From contig JACVVK020000480.1 of the NCBI GenBank assembly GCA_018292915.2, positions 113,501-177,500 on the forward strand: DNA of 64,000 nucleotides, given 5' to 3'. How positions within the stretch are numbered: position 1 is the stretch's first letter; each line of letters begins with the position of its first letter. Under the pieces are notes generated by a model, which did no database searches, was not told the DNA's origin, and was given only the letters and a program-made list of their open reading frames with translations. This DNA comes from Batillaria attramentaria (Eukaryota; Mollusca; Gastropoda; Batillariidae). The position numbers were made by a program, and so were the translations under genes. This document shows, piece after piece, positions 36,803 to 48,806 of the stretch.

Positions 36803-39800
36803 TCATGCCGTGGTCTCTGGTACAGGAACAGGTGCCACGGACGTCTGGAATGACTTGATGAAGTTGGTGATGGTGCTGGTGTCCTGTGTCTTCTGACTGA
36901 TCACTTCCTCCAGTCGCTCTCCTTTTGCCTTTTCATCCTGCAAACAGGCAACAGCACTTTCATGTCTAAAATGCTTGAAACATAATTTAAAAAAAAAAAA
37001 ATCACAGTCATGCAGGGGAGATCATTACTAGGCATGAGGCTACAGTGAGTCAATTCTTAACCCTGAAACACTCCATGCATTAACCCTTTGTACACTGACA
37101 CGACCATCATACATCTGGCACCAGCGACCTGGATCACCTGGTAACACTGCACAATGATTTCATATTTAGGGGAAGTGCTGCTTAAATTTACTTTACTTTG
37201 AAATCACCTTCAAAGAAACCTAACAGCAGACATGCTGGAAAGGGATGTAAAATGTGAACAAACAGTTACCACTATCGGTGTAGCTCAGGCAGAATGAGTT
37301 AATGTTTTTAATGAACCAAAAGCTAAACCGAGAGATGGAATCATGCATCCAGTGCCCCACCTGTATTTGTTCTTTGAGGTGTTGTGCCTTTTCTTGTAAT
37401 GAAGACTTCTCATTCAGTAGTTCAGTATTCTTCCGTTGAAGTTTCCTTTTCTCTTCCTCTTTACCTGCAAGAGCGCATACAATACCATGAAAGCTGCTAA
37501 ACAATGTAATCGACCAATGTAATCAAAATCACAGTATCAATCACCTAATATCTTCTACAGTACAGTTGTGCAGCTGAAATCCACCATTTTTGTGCATGGT
37601 CTGCCGGGCAAAGCCGAGTTGTTAACATGGCCAGCAAACTGATTGGGCAACAACAGCGACAGCTGTCCACACTGTAGGATTCTGCCCTGGGGGAGGGGTT
37701 ATCTTATTTATCTTATTTTTTAGTCTTTTATTTTGTATCAGTGTGCGCGCGCGTGCATACGTGCGTGCGTGTGTGTGTGTGTGTGCGCCTGTGTGATTTA
37801 TTTTACATTATGATCTTAGTATAAGGGAGTATAGTATCTTAGGACAAGGGAGGCGATTGCATGTCTAAAGACAATTTTCTGTTTTAAAACGTATTTTTAG
37901 AACAGATAATAAAGTATTTTTGAACTGAATTTGAAAGGCTTTGTGAAAAATGCAACATTCCACATTAGCCTACAGAACAGAAACAGCCATATGACTCACA
38001 GCTTTCCCATCATGTTAATCGAAAAGGTAAGGGTACAAAAGGTTACTGTATCTGATCATGGTCTAGAATTTGAAAAAAAAAAGAAAAAAAGAAAAAAAAA
38101 AGAAGGGCACCCACTGGTCTTGCTGGCGATGTAGGAATGTACCATGGACAATGCTCCATTAGTCAGGCCAGCTAAACCTTTGCCTTTCACCTGTCAAGTT
38201 AAAAAAACAAAAAAAACCCAACCTAAAATGTGTAAATTGTGGAATTCTATTTATTTAAAACAGAAATGTAACAAAATAAAAAGGGAAACTTTAGACAATA
38301 GAGACAATTTCCATCAATTTAGTTTTGCTTGTGCATGACTGCACTGCATGAACATAATACTGTTGACCAGCGCCTATGACTGTCTCAAAGTGACACAACC
38401 TAAACTCAAGACACAGTCTCAGGTGCACCACGTGTGTTATATTTAGTGCCTTACAGTCAAACAAAAGACCAGCTTCCTTATGATTTAGAAATCTCATTAA
38501 AATTGTTGGATGCTGAATAGTAATAATAAATCATAAACTTTCAGCTGAAGCATTTTGACAACAGCAAAATCCATAGGGACAATGTCTTTCACTACCACAC
38601 AGTATGCGTAAAATAATACTGCACAGGACTCACAATGCAAGCTGGACAACTCCATGGTCCTGGGGGCACTGTGGCCAAGGGAGGCGACAAGCAGTCCAAG
38701 TGATAAACCAGAGGGCAAGTGGAACACATCAACAGTTCGCCTCCTTTGCTGCACTCCGCACACACACTCTCATGGCTGTCATCCTGCAAGTGCGCAATGT
38801 ATTCCTGATGTTACTTTATAAAGCTTATAGTAGCCAGTCCCATTGCAGTCTACCACAGCACTGACCAGACACCCTTTGTGTTCTACAAATATTCTCCACC
38901 AAACATCATCACAATGAAACTGACCAACTGTTTAAAAGAACCTTGTTGTTGAAATGCAGCATGATTGTTTGACCGCTTGACGTATGTTCCTTAACAAACT
39001 GTACTGTCAATCAGCAACTGACAATGGAACATGCTGCTCCCACAACCCCCCACCTGAATGGGCCTTTGACTAGAAACAGCAGTACTGTGGGTAATTTGGC
39101 CATGTAGTGATGTACTCTCCCACACCCCCAACTACTGTTTCCAGCACCTGCTTTCTGACCTTCCAACGAACTATATTATGGAGTTGATGAATTTCAACAA
39201 ATCCAACAATCAGGGCTTAAAACGGTCCATGATCAAATAGGTAGAAAAGTGTGTAGCACTTCGAGCCAAAGTCATGAGCTTATGTCTGCATTATGCTAGG
39301 TGCGTCCGGGGGCACGCTCCCCTGGAATTTTTTTATTAAAAAACAGGCTATCCTCTATTCAGTTTTGGTGCATTTTGGCATGATTTTAAGTGCTTCAGAG
39401 GAGAAAACATACTTTATGGAGGAAATCTTTTAGAATTAAACTAAAATCTGTGCAATTTGGGACATACTGGCACGATTTTAAGTGCTTCAGAGGAGGAACA
39501 TACTTTATGGAGGAAATCTTTTAGAATTAAACTAAAATCTGTGCAATCTGGGACATACTGGCATGATTTTAAGTGCTTCACAGGAGAAAACATACTTTAT
39601 GGAGGAAATCTTGGGACATATTGGCATGATTTTAAATGCTTCACAAGAGGAAACACTTTTTTTGACGTTTTAGCCAAATGTGGAAATCCGCCAAAAGGCA
39701 GAGGGTTTTAACTTTAAGCCCTGGACAATTGAACAGGACAAATACAAATGCGTGTTCTCCAGAGCAACTCTCAAAACAGTTTTGCTACAATTCCAGGCTA

Positions 39801-42800
39801 ATAATAAGCTGGTCTGAAGATGTGCTATCCTTTCTCACCTCCATAGCGCCATTCCTGTCCATCTTGAGGTCATCAGGACTACCTGGAGAACCTGGCTGAC
39901 TGCTGCTAGGGGATGGACTTGTTTTGGGTGGCCGTCCTGGTGGGACATCAGAAAACGTTAGTTCAAAATTACCATGTGGGTGCTGATTATAAGGACGCAA
40001 ACTTGCAAACTCGACTGGAATGAAAGCAATATAGCACAGCTCCGATACTCTACTCACATTTTCATGTAAAAGAATACAAGACTAAAAACTGAACTCACAC
40101 TAACAAATGGGTTAAAAACAATTAAAACCCATACTTAACCAATGACATCAAAAGCCGAAGAAAAGGAAACATTTCTCTCGGCAAACACAAGGAAAATGTA
40201 CCTACCACGAGGTCGTTTTATAGCCGACTGCATCCCATCTAACCAGCTGCTGCCTCTCCGTCTCTGGCAACAAATACACACCACTTAAAATATCTATACA
40301 GGTGCAACTTTTGCTGACATCTCAATATTTAGCTGCGAGGTACCACAAAACTAAGTCATGACACAAACCAAACTTCAGAAGCACAGCCTAAGGGAGGTAA
40401 TTTACCCAGATCCACAAACTGGTAAATGACAGTATTGAGGAACAGTGAAATTGATTAGTGTTTGATTCAAAAGACATGCATGATCCAAAACGAAAGTCTC
40501 AAAATGGAGTTGATGTTCTTTATCTGACCGACTTACCTCCAGTTCAAAAGTGTAGCTAAACTGCGGATTTGCCGTGGAGCGCCTTTTCCTTTCCACACGT
40601 CTGCTTTGGAGCTCTGTTCCACACAAAGTGAACACAATTTGTATCCTAGCTGATCAAGGAAGCAACAATGCCACTTACTATACATGTCTAAGAGTAAGAA
40701 CTACATGTGTGTGAACTCTAACCTCAACAGGCAGGATCAGTATGCTGCAAACTTTTCATTTTCAGGAACATTTTCCTGCGTATGATCATCAAAATTAAGG
40801 ATGAATACACGTTGATGTACTACAGAACAATCAAGCTAATAGTAATACCAAGCGGGCAGTAACTGCTGATAGCACTATCAGATTCTGTATGTGCTGCACA
40901 ATGGCTCAGCAGAAATGCGATGCTGCAAGTGTCCGCTGCTAGATACGGATCATGTTATGTTCATCAAATTTCTGGGACAGTGCTGAAAAAATACTGTTTG
41001 TCACAGTGAGACAAAAAACGTGCATCCCCCGTGATGCGCTGTTCTCAAATTTGTTGGTCAGTTTAAGAGTTTTGTGCGTACGAATACGCACACATGATCG
41101 TAATGGGGAACACTGAGCATGACTGGCTTCTCACCTTTCAAAGCTCCAGGGGTGACTAGATCCAGTGATGCCATGAACTCCATTTTCTGCACAGAATTAA
41201 CAGGTAAATGAATAAACGCAAAATTCTGCACATGATGTTTATGTGTGGGCACAGCAATAAATGCTCTGAATCTATCACTATCAGTTACATCACACACAAT
41301 GAGTAGGGCATGCTACATGACAGCAACGTATGGCAAAACATCATGAAACTGGAACACTAAAGCGACACGACGGTTCACCAACTAGACACAAATAAAACCA
41401 CAAAGGGTGCAAATGACAAAAGGCATTTACAGTCACGGATCAACAAGACCTACTAATTCTATATTTTTCCAATGTCAATCAATCAATCATTCAATCAAAG
41501 TTTTATTCTACCCTCTAGGGGCATAGAATAGACAAAGAAATACAAACGGTACAACATGTGCAGTGCATCTTCTATACATACATACATGTACATGTATATA
41601 TATATATATACATTGTGATTCCAGTGTCAAATGATTGCAGAGGCTAGTAGTCTGCTGTCCTTACCCTTCTCTCCACTAGTGACAAGTTTTTGGTATCAAC
41701 AACCCTCCGCACATCTTTCACTTCTGGTTCTAAATTCTTTTTCAACGTCTTGGCGTCTGACTCAGATAGACTGCGATGGATATAGCCATTGTTGCTGGCC
41801 GAACCCGTTTTCGCCTGACCCTGTAGATAAAATACAAACGGTCAACGATTCCAGAATTCACCTACACTACAGAGAAACAAGTTGCCCTGCCTTGCAACTT
41901 TGCTATTTCTGGGGAACACACAAAAAGATAGGCTTTTGTAGAGTGCAAATATCAAAATTAATGATTGATACGTGACATTGTACAACAGAACAATCAAGCT
42001 AATACCAACCGGGCATTAACAGTTGACAGTACTGCACCATTCGCTATCCCTCCGTATCGTACACATGCAATGATGGCAACACAGCACATCTCTTCACTAG
42101 AGGCACAACAGTAAAATGCGGACCACTAGGTGCTGTCACACTCCATCACATGTCCGTCCGTCATTTTGAGCAGTCCCTTCCTCAGTATCTTTCCGACAAA
42201 CTTACCACGTATGAACCTTCTCGTACTCTCCGCTCCTCATCGGAAAAGCTCCTGAAGGTTCCCAAGTTCAATCTCAAAACCTTTGGTGAGCGCTCTTTCA
42301 GTTTCTGTGCCCCCCAGGTATGGAATTCTCTGCCTCCCTCCCTTAGGAACACCCAGACCCTCCCACAGTTTAAATCAAAACTAAAGACTTATCTATTCAA
42401 GACAGCATATGATCTGTAGTATCATCTACCCCCCCCCCCCCCCCCCCAGCACATGTAATTAGATTTTTCATGTATGCGTGAGAATGTGTGTGTGTAGCGC
42501 ACTGAGTGCTCTTGTAGCAGACTACTAGCGCTTTATAAGAGCTATTATTATTATTATTATTACATGCTCACCTGCTGGGCTGTGGTTCTAGACTGATTGA
42601 CAGGGTACTGGGGAACCTTGATCGGTGGTGAGGTACGCCGAGGCTGGATGGGACGTTCATGCACTGTCGGTTGTGGCTGTTTTACGGTGCTCACTACAGG
42701 TTTGGGGGCAATGTTGTTGTTGATGGTCGTGGTAGCTGCTGTTATGGGGACGCTGTTGGTACTGCACTGAATGTTCATGACAAACTGCTGCTGTTGCTGA

Positions 42801-45800
42801 TCCTTTAATGTCAGGTCAGCTGGCTGGTTCAGTATGCCTTGAAATGCAACTAAGGTGGGCCTTGCCTGTTACAGGAGACAACAGATAACCATGAACAAAC
42901 CCCGCAACAAGGAAATGTTGGAAATCATCAACGACACCTCTGATGCTGAGTAAAACTAATATACAGTACCTTAAAAAAATTGAACAGCAACCACCACCAA
43001 AAAAAAAAAACCCAACAACACCCCCCCTCCCCCCTACAAAAACAACTGATTTCACAACTAACCACTGTGGTATAAACGAGCGACCAAGAACTACAGTTCT
43101 GACTGACAGCTCACCTGCACATGTGCAAGAGGTACCACCACACCCATAGGGAGAATAGTTGCCCCTTGGGGCGGGAGTGCCACCAGACGCGGCTGTCCGA
43201 TGGTGGGAATGGTGGGTTGAGCGAGCACCCCTGTTGTGGTGGCTGCCGTTGTGACAGTTGCTGCAGTCGACACTTTAGCATTTTGCATCAACTCCTCTCT
43301 CAGCTCTTCGACCAAGGCTTTCTGCAACACACAGCAATTATTTATAAGTCAGAGGACAATGTTAATACATGTATTATAACTTCATACAGCAAGCCTAGAA
43401 ACCTGCCTGCCGATTCAACACACACACACGCACATGCACCCTAAACACAGATTGTCACTTCATCTGTAGCCCCAAAATACTCTCTCTCTCTCTATGTATG
43501 CTCTAGCATTATTACGAGCACCTAGATCAGTACACAGCGTTGAGTGTCACCACCTTCATGCTGCTAAAAAAAAAAAAAAAAAAGAAACGTGTCAGAAAAA
43601 GAAAAGTGTCAGAAGGAAAAGAAAAGTGTCAGAAGGAAAAGAAAAAGAAAAGTGTCAGAAGGAAATCAACTGTACGCCTTTTGACTATTAGACCATCACT
43701 TTAGGTAGTAACTAGTTAGTCTTTACTCTAGAAGGCACCCCCAAAACTTAGTTTTAAAAAGTGTTGGATATAGGATCCCTTATTTGAGTGTCTATGATTA
43801 AACAGACACTGGAATGGTCATTATCTTTTCGGAGGGAAAACCTGAACAAACTGTATAATTCTATGAATTATTTCAAGTTTACATAATAGTTAAAACGAAA
43901 AACTTGGGAGTGAATGTACAGTCCTGAAAACAAGCTGTGCTTGAACTTGTTCACAGCAAAACTTCACACCATGTGTAGTCTTTTTTGAACGATGTTGTTA
44001 CTATAGTTTATACACATTTAATTTTAATAATTTTCAAGTACGAGGAAAGACCTCAATGACTGAATGAGTCGATCTGCTGAAGGATTCCTGGAAAATGACA
44101 ATGTGTTTACTGTGACGGTTGCACTAAGGTTTAAAGCACCTGCTTCGACTTCAACCTCTATGGAAGTTACTGAACTTGACCTGCCCCCCTCCCCTCGAAA
44201 CTGCACCTTATCCACAATAACTCCCAGTACGGCACTACTTGCAAGTGCTCCAGTCGATATACAGCTGGCACCTGTGTCCGGTGATCACAGCACAGCGCAT
44301 CCATGCGATGCCTCGCTGTGACTCAGCAGAGCACACACAATCAGGTAAATGCCAGCCCCGTACATTTCCTGCACGGCCATTGATTTCTTGCGGCCCTGCC
44401 AGCCGGCATCGTGGCCACTGACAATGTGCTGGGCAAAAACAAAATGCCTGCGCACAGCATGCCCGCTTGTAGTAATGCCTGGGTAGGCTGATCGGATCAT
44501 CTCTATAGACTGTGTGTGTCTCTTGGTAGCCGTAGGTGTTTCATGTTTACAGTTTGATCTTTCGGGAAATCTCCTTCACACGACATTTGAAGTTTAGCAT
44601 ACTGCTGTGCAAAAGTTTTCCTCTGCAGAAGCGATCTACACGATGTTACAAAAGCACTTTCTTCAGAAAAAAACAATTTCAAACTTGGTATCTCATTCTC
44701 AATCATCTCTTTAAAAGGGGGCCTGGCCATGTGGTTAAGATGCCTGCTGCGGATCTTTAGGCATGGGTTCGATTCCCCTGGTGGGCAGGAATTTGAGAGG
44801 GACTTTGCCTCATCAGACTGATTCAAAATCATGTGCTGCCTCATTTATTGTTTATGTCTCACTTTGGTGTACACATGCAAGCTTAAGTATCAAGTGTTCA
44901 TGCTTAAAAAACAAAGAAACAAATAAAAAAATACGTCAACTTAATTTTTTCAAAGAATATCCTGTGGCCAATGGTGTGGAAAACAGAAAAATGTAACACC
45001 TCCATCAGAGTGAATAGCACGGTGGCCTGGAGGTTTGCATACAAACTGGTAGTGGTGAAGTAGTGCTTAGCAGCAAAAGGCATTCTCTGTTTCGTCCCTG
45101 AGCATCTCAAAAGAGATAGATCTAGATACGTGCACCGAGGAGAAGCCTACCATACCAAACCATAAAAATACTATCATTTTAGTATCAGGATGAACGTTTC
45201 AAACAAGTGGTGCATAAACAAAGTTGAACTGTCCCAAGTAAGCAATAATAAAGAACTGTGGAACAAATTCATCTTTGCAGCCAGGGATGGAACCTCATGA
45301 AATGGGAAAATCTGTGTAAAACTAGCAGTTAAAAAAACCCACAAAAAAACACACACAAAAACAACCAAAACCAATCATTAATAGGAAACTCACTCACAAT
45401 ACTCACATACTGCTGTTCGAGTGTTTGTTTTACACGTACCATCACTCAACACAAACTTATAATATATATCTGAACATTCAGAGACAAAAGCTTGAAAGAT
45501 CAAGTATGATTTGGATAATGCCTCAGAACTGGGGATAGGATTGGGTGAGGAGGCCGTGAGTGCCCCTTTTTTTTCAAAACAGTGTAAAATTCCTCAGATT
45601 TCTTGGCACTGAGTGAAAAAAACATGCTTGCTGTATCATGTAAAAGCTTTTAAATTTTAGTCTTATTTAAAAAAAAAAAACAACAACAAAAAACATGGTT
45701 TCCAGTCATTTAGTCCATATACAGACCTACAAATGTACTAGAGGAGACCCCCCCCCCCCCCCCCCCATGGCCCATGATACCAGTTTACCACCATCACTCA

Positions 45801-47366
45801 ATCATAAAGCAACTGGAAAGCTAATTTCACTCATGACAAATGAATGAAACTATTGAAAGAAAACAAGGCAGCGAAAATTTCTCATGAAATGAATGAATGA
45901 CTGTCACGAATACGCATGTATGCATACATGTGTACGGGTCAATGACTGGATCAGGATGTTGACAGTGTAGTCAGGTTTGACCAGGCTAAGCATTATTATA
46001 CATGTACAAAATATGAAGTAGTAAAATAACAAAAGCCTCTATGAGCTGCCGCACTTATTGATCAGCTGTGGACGAGCCTTTCATGTCATGGTACAGTACA
46101 TCAGTTAATGGCAGCTGTTTTCACTTTAGAGATTAATAAACAATATATACAGGATGACTTGTTGATCCTTGCAAACACACTGACTACAGCAGCCATCTCT
46201 CATCATTTGCCAAAATTGATCTTTTCCTAGCTGAGGCAGCATCTGCCTGTCCCGATTCTGCAGTTCGTCTCTTAGCAACACATTCCCGTCCACTCAAAAC
46301 TGTCTGCAGGGTTTCAAGCTATTTCTTTTTCCTCTGACGGTTAACCCATAACTTTAAAATGGTGCGTACAACTTTTTAAGCTGTTCTGAAAAACATTAAA
46401 ATGTGTGCCTTGGATTTTCTAAGTAACCTATCCTGCCCTTTAAATGAACAAACAAGCAGGTTTCTCAAAAAAATAACCCACAAGTGCTTGATCACAAACA
46501 TACTGCACAAGAATATGGCAACGGGTAGCAAAGAAACTGAAAACTACACAAGTAGAAGGAAATCAATAAACACATTAACATAGTAGGTCACACTCCGCTA
46601 CCATTCCTGGCATCCCTGAAGGTGAATGCCTGTACGGAGCTCTCCAGCTCTGTTGCCAATATCTATTACTTACTTGCTCATTGCTCAAGTTCCTGATCTC
46701 AGCTTGCAGTTCATGCAGTTTGTCCTTCATGGCTGCATTCTGTGGAAACAAAACAAGGCTGTCTGTAGTCCAATAAATCTGACTTAGTTGGGAGAAAATG
46801 GCCGCACGAAAAGTTTCCACAACAAAAATCGATAATTTCTGAGCGAGCTTCGCTGGGAGGGTGTTGCAGCCGCAAGTCGCGATGGTGGGGACAGAGAAGA
46901 GCACACGATCTGGTCTGCTGTCTTACCTGAGGCTCGTTTTTAATCTTCATGACCAGCATCTGAAATGAAAGAAGCAAGTGATGTAGCGACTTACCAAACA
47001 CATGACTGAAAACTTGAATTTCCGTAAGTTCTATTTCTACGGCAACTGGCGACCAATCCCATGGCACTCGCAGAGACCTGTCGCACTCTCACTCCAAACG
47101 TCTTTCGCACAAAAATCGTCAGCAAACACTAAGCAAGCACACTCGCGCCCATGCGGACAAAAGATACAGGACGCATTTATGCAGTCTGTCGTTGTTTATA
47201 ATCAAAAGAATACAGTTCATTAACTTTGACATAAAAAAGTTGATAATGGGCAAGTGATCGATAATGGGTGTAGTGCGGACCGATAAACTTTCTCAGCGCT
47301 TACCTGATGGCTTTGGATGGCCGTTTTTAATTTGGTCTGGATAGCATCTAGATCAGACCGAGACAT
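36803..47366 (-). CDS. PHF21A: PHD finger protein 21A (BHC80) orthologue, 14 exons
   Basis: BHC80 is a nuclear subunit of the LSD1-CoREST histone demethylase complex and reads unmodified H3K4. Minus-strand exons: 47366-47304, 46959-46927, 46739-46674, 43321-43115, 42865-42572, 41820-41665, 41186-41135, 40613-40537, 40263-40206, 39936-39839, 38783-38634, 38190-38115, 37464-37361, 36937-36803. They total 1569 nt, frame-perfect, 522 residues. An N-terminal coiled coil (1-75) has [15 protein letters not shown], like human LHELQAKITALSEKQ. A Thr/Pro/Gln-rich middle follows. [14 protein letters not shown] is at about 277-290 and [11 protein letters not shown] at about 297-307. The AT-hook KRPRGRPPK (332-340) is split by an intron. 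The Cys4-His-Cys3 PHD finger spans 376-417. [15 protein letters not shown] matches the human post-PHD helix, then a coiled coil follows. Human BHC80 is longer (634-680). The start is at exon 1 Met, matching the human N-terminus; the same frame stays open further upstream. Confidence 0.95.
37080..37302. mobile_element. Possible TTAA-ended MITE in PHF21A intron 13
   Basis: It starts TTAACCCTTTGTAC, and from the other strand TTAACTCATTCTGC. The TTAAC.C.TT pattern resembles the termini at 5172-5417, but the inverted repeat is weak. It overlaps no exon and lies between coding exons 13 and 14. Confidence 0.3.
39377..39660. repeat. Tandem repeat, four units of about 91 bp
   Basis: Units starting 'ggcatgattttaagtgcttc' lie at 39377, 39469, 39560 and 39623. 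The step is 91-92 bp except that the third unit lost about 29 bp. They lie in the intron between PHF21A exons 10 and 11. The frames through the repeat are not genes. Confidence 0.85.
42130..42562 (+). mobile_element. 3' end of a CR1/L2-like LINE
   Basis: The plus-strand frame 42150-42419 encodes the C-terminal domain typical of CR1/L2-group reverse transcriptases: [39 protein letters not shown] and [14 protein letters not shown]. The 3' part holds a poly-C tract (42428-42447), a GCGCTTTATAAGAGC string and an (ATT)n tail ending at 42562. The 5' part is missing. It is inserted antisense in PHF21A intron 5, with its tail only about 4-9 bp from the exon 5 splice donor (exon ends at 42572). Confidence 0.85.
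43575..43670. repeat. About 20 bp purine-rich minisatellite
   Basis: Four units of 'agtgtcagaaggaaaagaa' type follow an A run, within PHF21A intron 3. Confidence 0.8.
44718..44791 (+). mobile_element. tRNA-like head of a second SINE type
   Basis: Box A TGGCCATGTGG (44724-44734) and box B GGTTCGATTCC (44766-44776) lie 31 bp apart, within a degenerate cloverleaf. The stem TGCCT/AGGCA has an oversized loop, so it is not a working tRNA gene. The sequence after it (to about 44850) may be the SINE body. It is unrelated in sequence to the three SINE copies described elsewhere. It lies in PHF21A intron 3, antisense. Confidence 0.5.
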
Positions 47367-48806
47367 CTTGCCCGTGTCTGCTTCTCCTGCAGATTTCCGG
47401 CACAATCGTTTTTCTTTCACCTGACACGGTGGATTATCCCAGTCGGCCTTTATGGAAAGGTTGTTGTTTTCGCTCGCAGAAAGTCTAAAAACATTGTTAT
47501 TCCTACACGTCCTTCCGCGCCTATGATTATGGGAATCTAACAAACTCTTGCAAAAAGAGAACTAGGTTTGGCAGTTGTGATGTTGTTTTGTAGAAAATAA
47601 TTTTGCTCACGCCCTTACTGGTGCCGAGAAGATGACATTAAGTACTATAAATCTATTTCGTTCAGCGAACTATTTCTTGTAGAATGCTGCATAACGGTAC
47701 TAAGGTCCTGTCCCCTCCACTGACGTGCCCGGATGCATGTGTTGTAAACTTTGCAGCGGAACTTTTTTCTTCCGCGACAATCCCACAATCACAGAAAATG
47801 AAAACACATGATTAGTGTGTTTGTTGATCATATCAGTCTGCAAAGAGTGACCCTTAGTATCTTCTAAGCCAACAGTTTATTTTTTAAAGGACTGCGAGTA
47901 ACATCTAAAGTCCATTGTTCGTCTCCGCGCAGGGATTTAAGTCACGTGGTCTTTCAATGGCGCCGTCCATAAGCCGACCAAGATCGTTCTTTGAATAATT
48001 CGTGTAATATACAGGAAGAAACAGGTAAAAATCTAAGAGACAGCCTACACCATCTTGTCAATGTCAAGTCTTTGGAAAATACTTCATTCACAAGAATGAC
48101 TTCCTTAACTTAAGCACTTCATAAGGTTTTCCTTTGCTAGTTCAGCTTGCTGCTTTCACTAGTTTCAGTTCCTGCAACAGTTCGTCTGCAGTAGTGGCGA
48201 TGGTTTTTCTTAGTGCTAAAATACATTCATAGTAGTAGTCGTCAAGCCTTTGAACGTCCCGTATTTTTTATGGCTAAAATTTGGATCTGATAATGCATGC
48301 TTAGTAATTTTCCAAAGATTTCAATCATGAAACTAAAAAAACATTTATGACAATTTCAAATCAGTGATTATCTGGTCAATCCTTGAGTTAATATCAGGTG
48401 CATCAATCAGTAGGGATGGGAGGTCGTTCCAGTTAGCAGCAACTCTGTCACTGAAAGAATAATTATTTCCTAATGTTTTGCCTGTATTGCTGTATAAAGA
48501 AAAATGTTGCTATCTGAATTCTTTGTTCGTGGTTAACCAGTTTCCCAGTGGTTTTGTGTTGAGCTGTGTTAAAGTAATGATTTACTATGTATGGTTGTTT
48601 CATCAGATGACATTCTTTAAATTTATTTGTACTGGTCAGTACTGCACAGGGGCATTTTTGACGTTTACTTGTGCTTGATGCACTTCAGGAGTAAATTTCC
48701 GGCCAGTCCTTGCACCTCGTTTGATTTTGTAATCTGTAGGTTTACAGGATCTCTTCACATTGGGTATTTGGGCACCAGACAGACAAACTTTTCTTCTGTT
48801 ACAGAA
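47367..48806. promoter_or_regulatory. Shared PHF21A-NUP50 bidirectional promoter region
   Basis: The two start codons point away from each other, 1.44 kb apart. Within the interval are paired ETS-type cores (CGGAA 47758-47762, CTTCCG 47769-47774), an E-box GTCACGTGG (47941-47949) and a YY1-like CAATGGCG (47955-47962). A NUP50 leader exon probably ends at 48024 (AACAG|gtaaaa), joining to the acceptor at 48801-48804 just before the NUP50 start. Motif calls are by eye; function is inferred. Confidence 0.5.

Larger units (their letters stand above)
43322..46673 (-). other. PHF21A intron 3, 3.35 kb
   Basis: Apart from the minisatellite and tRNA-like head, it holds a poly-C tract (45751-45766), A-rich runs and no recognisable coding sequence. 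The 60-113 codon frames in it have no motif. Confidence 0.6.
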
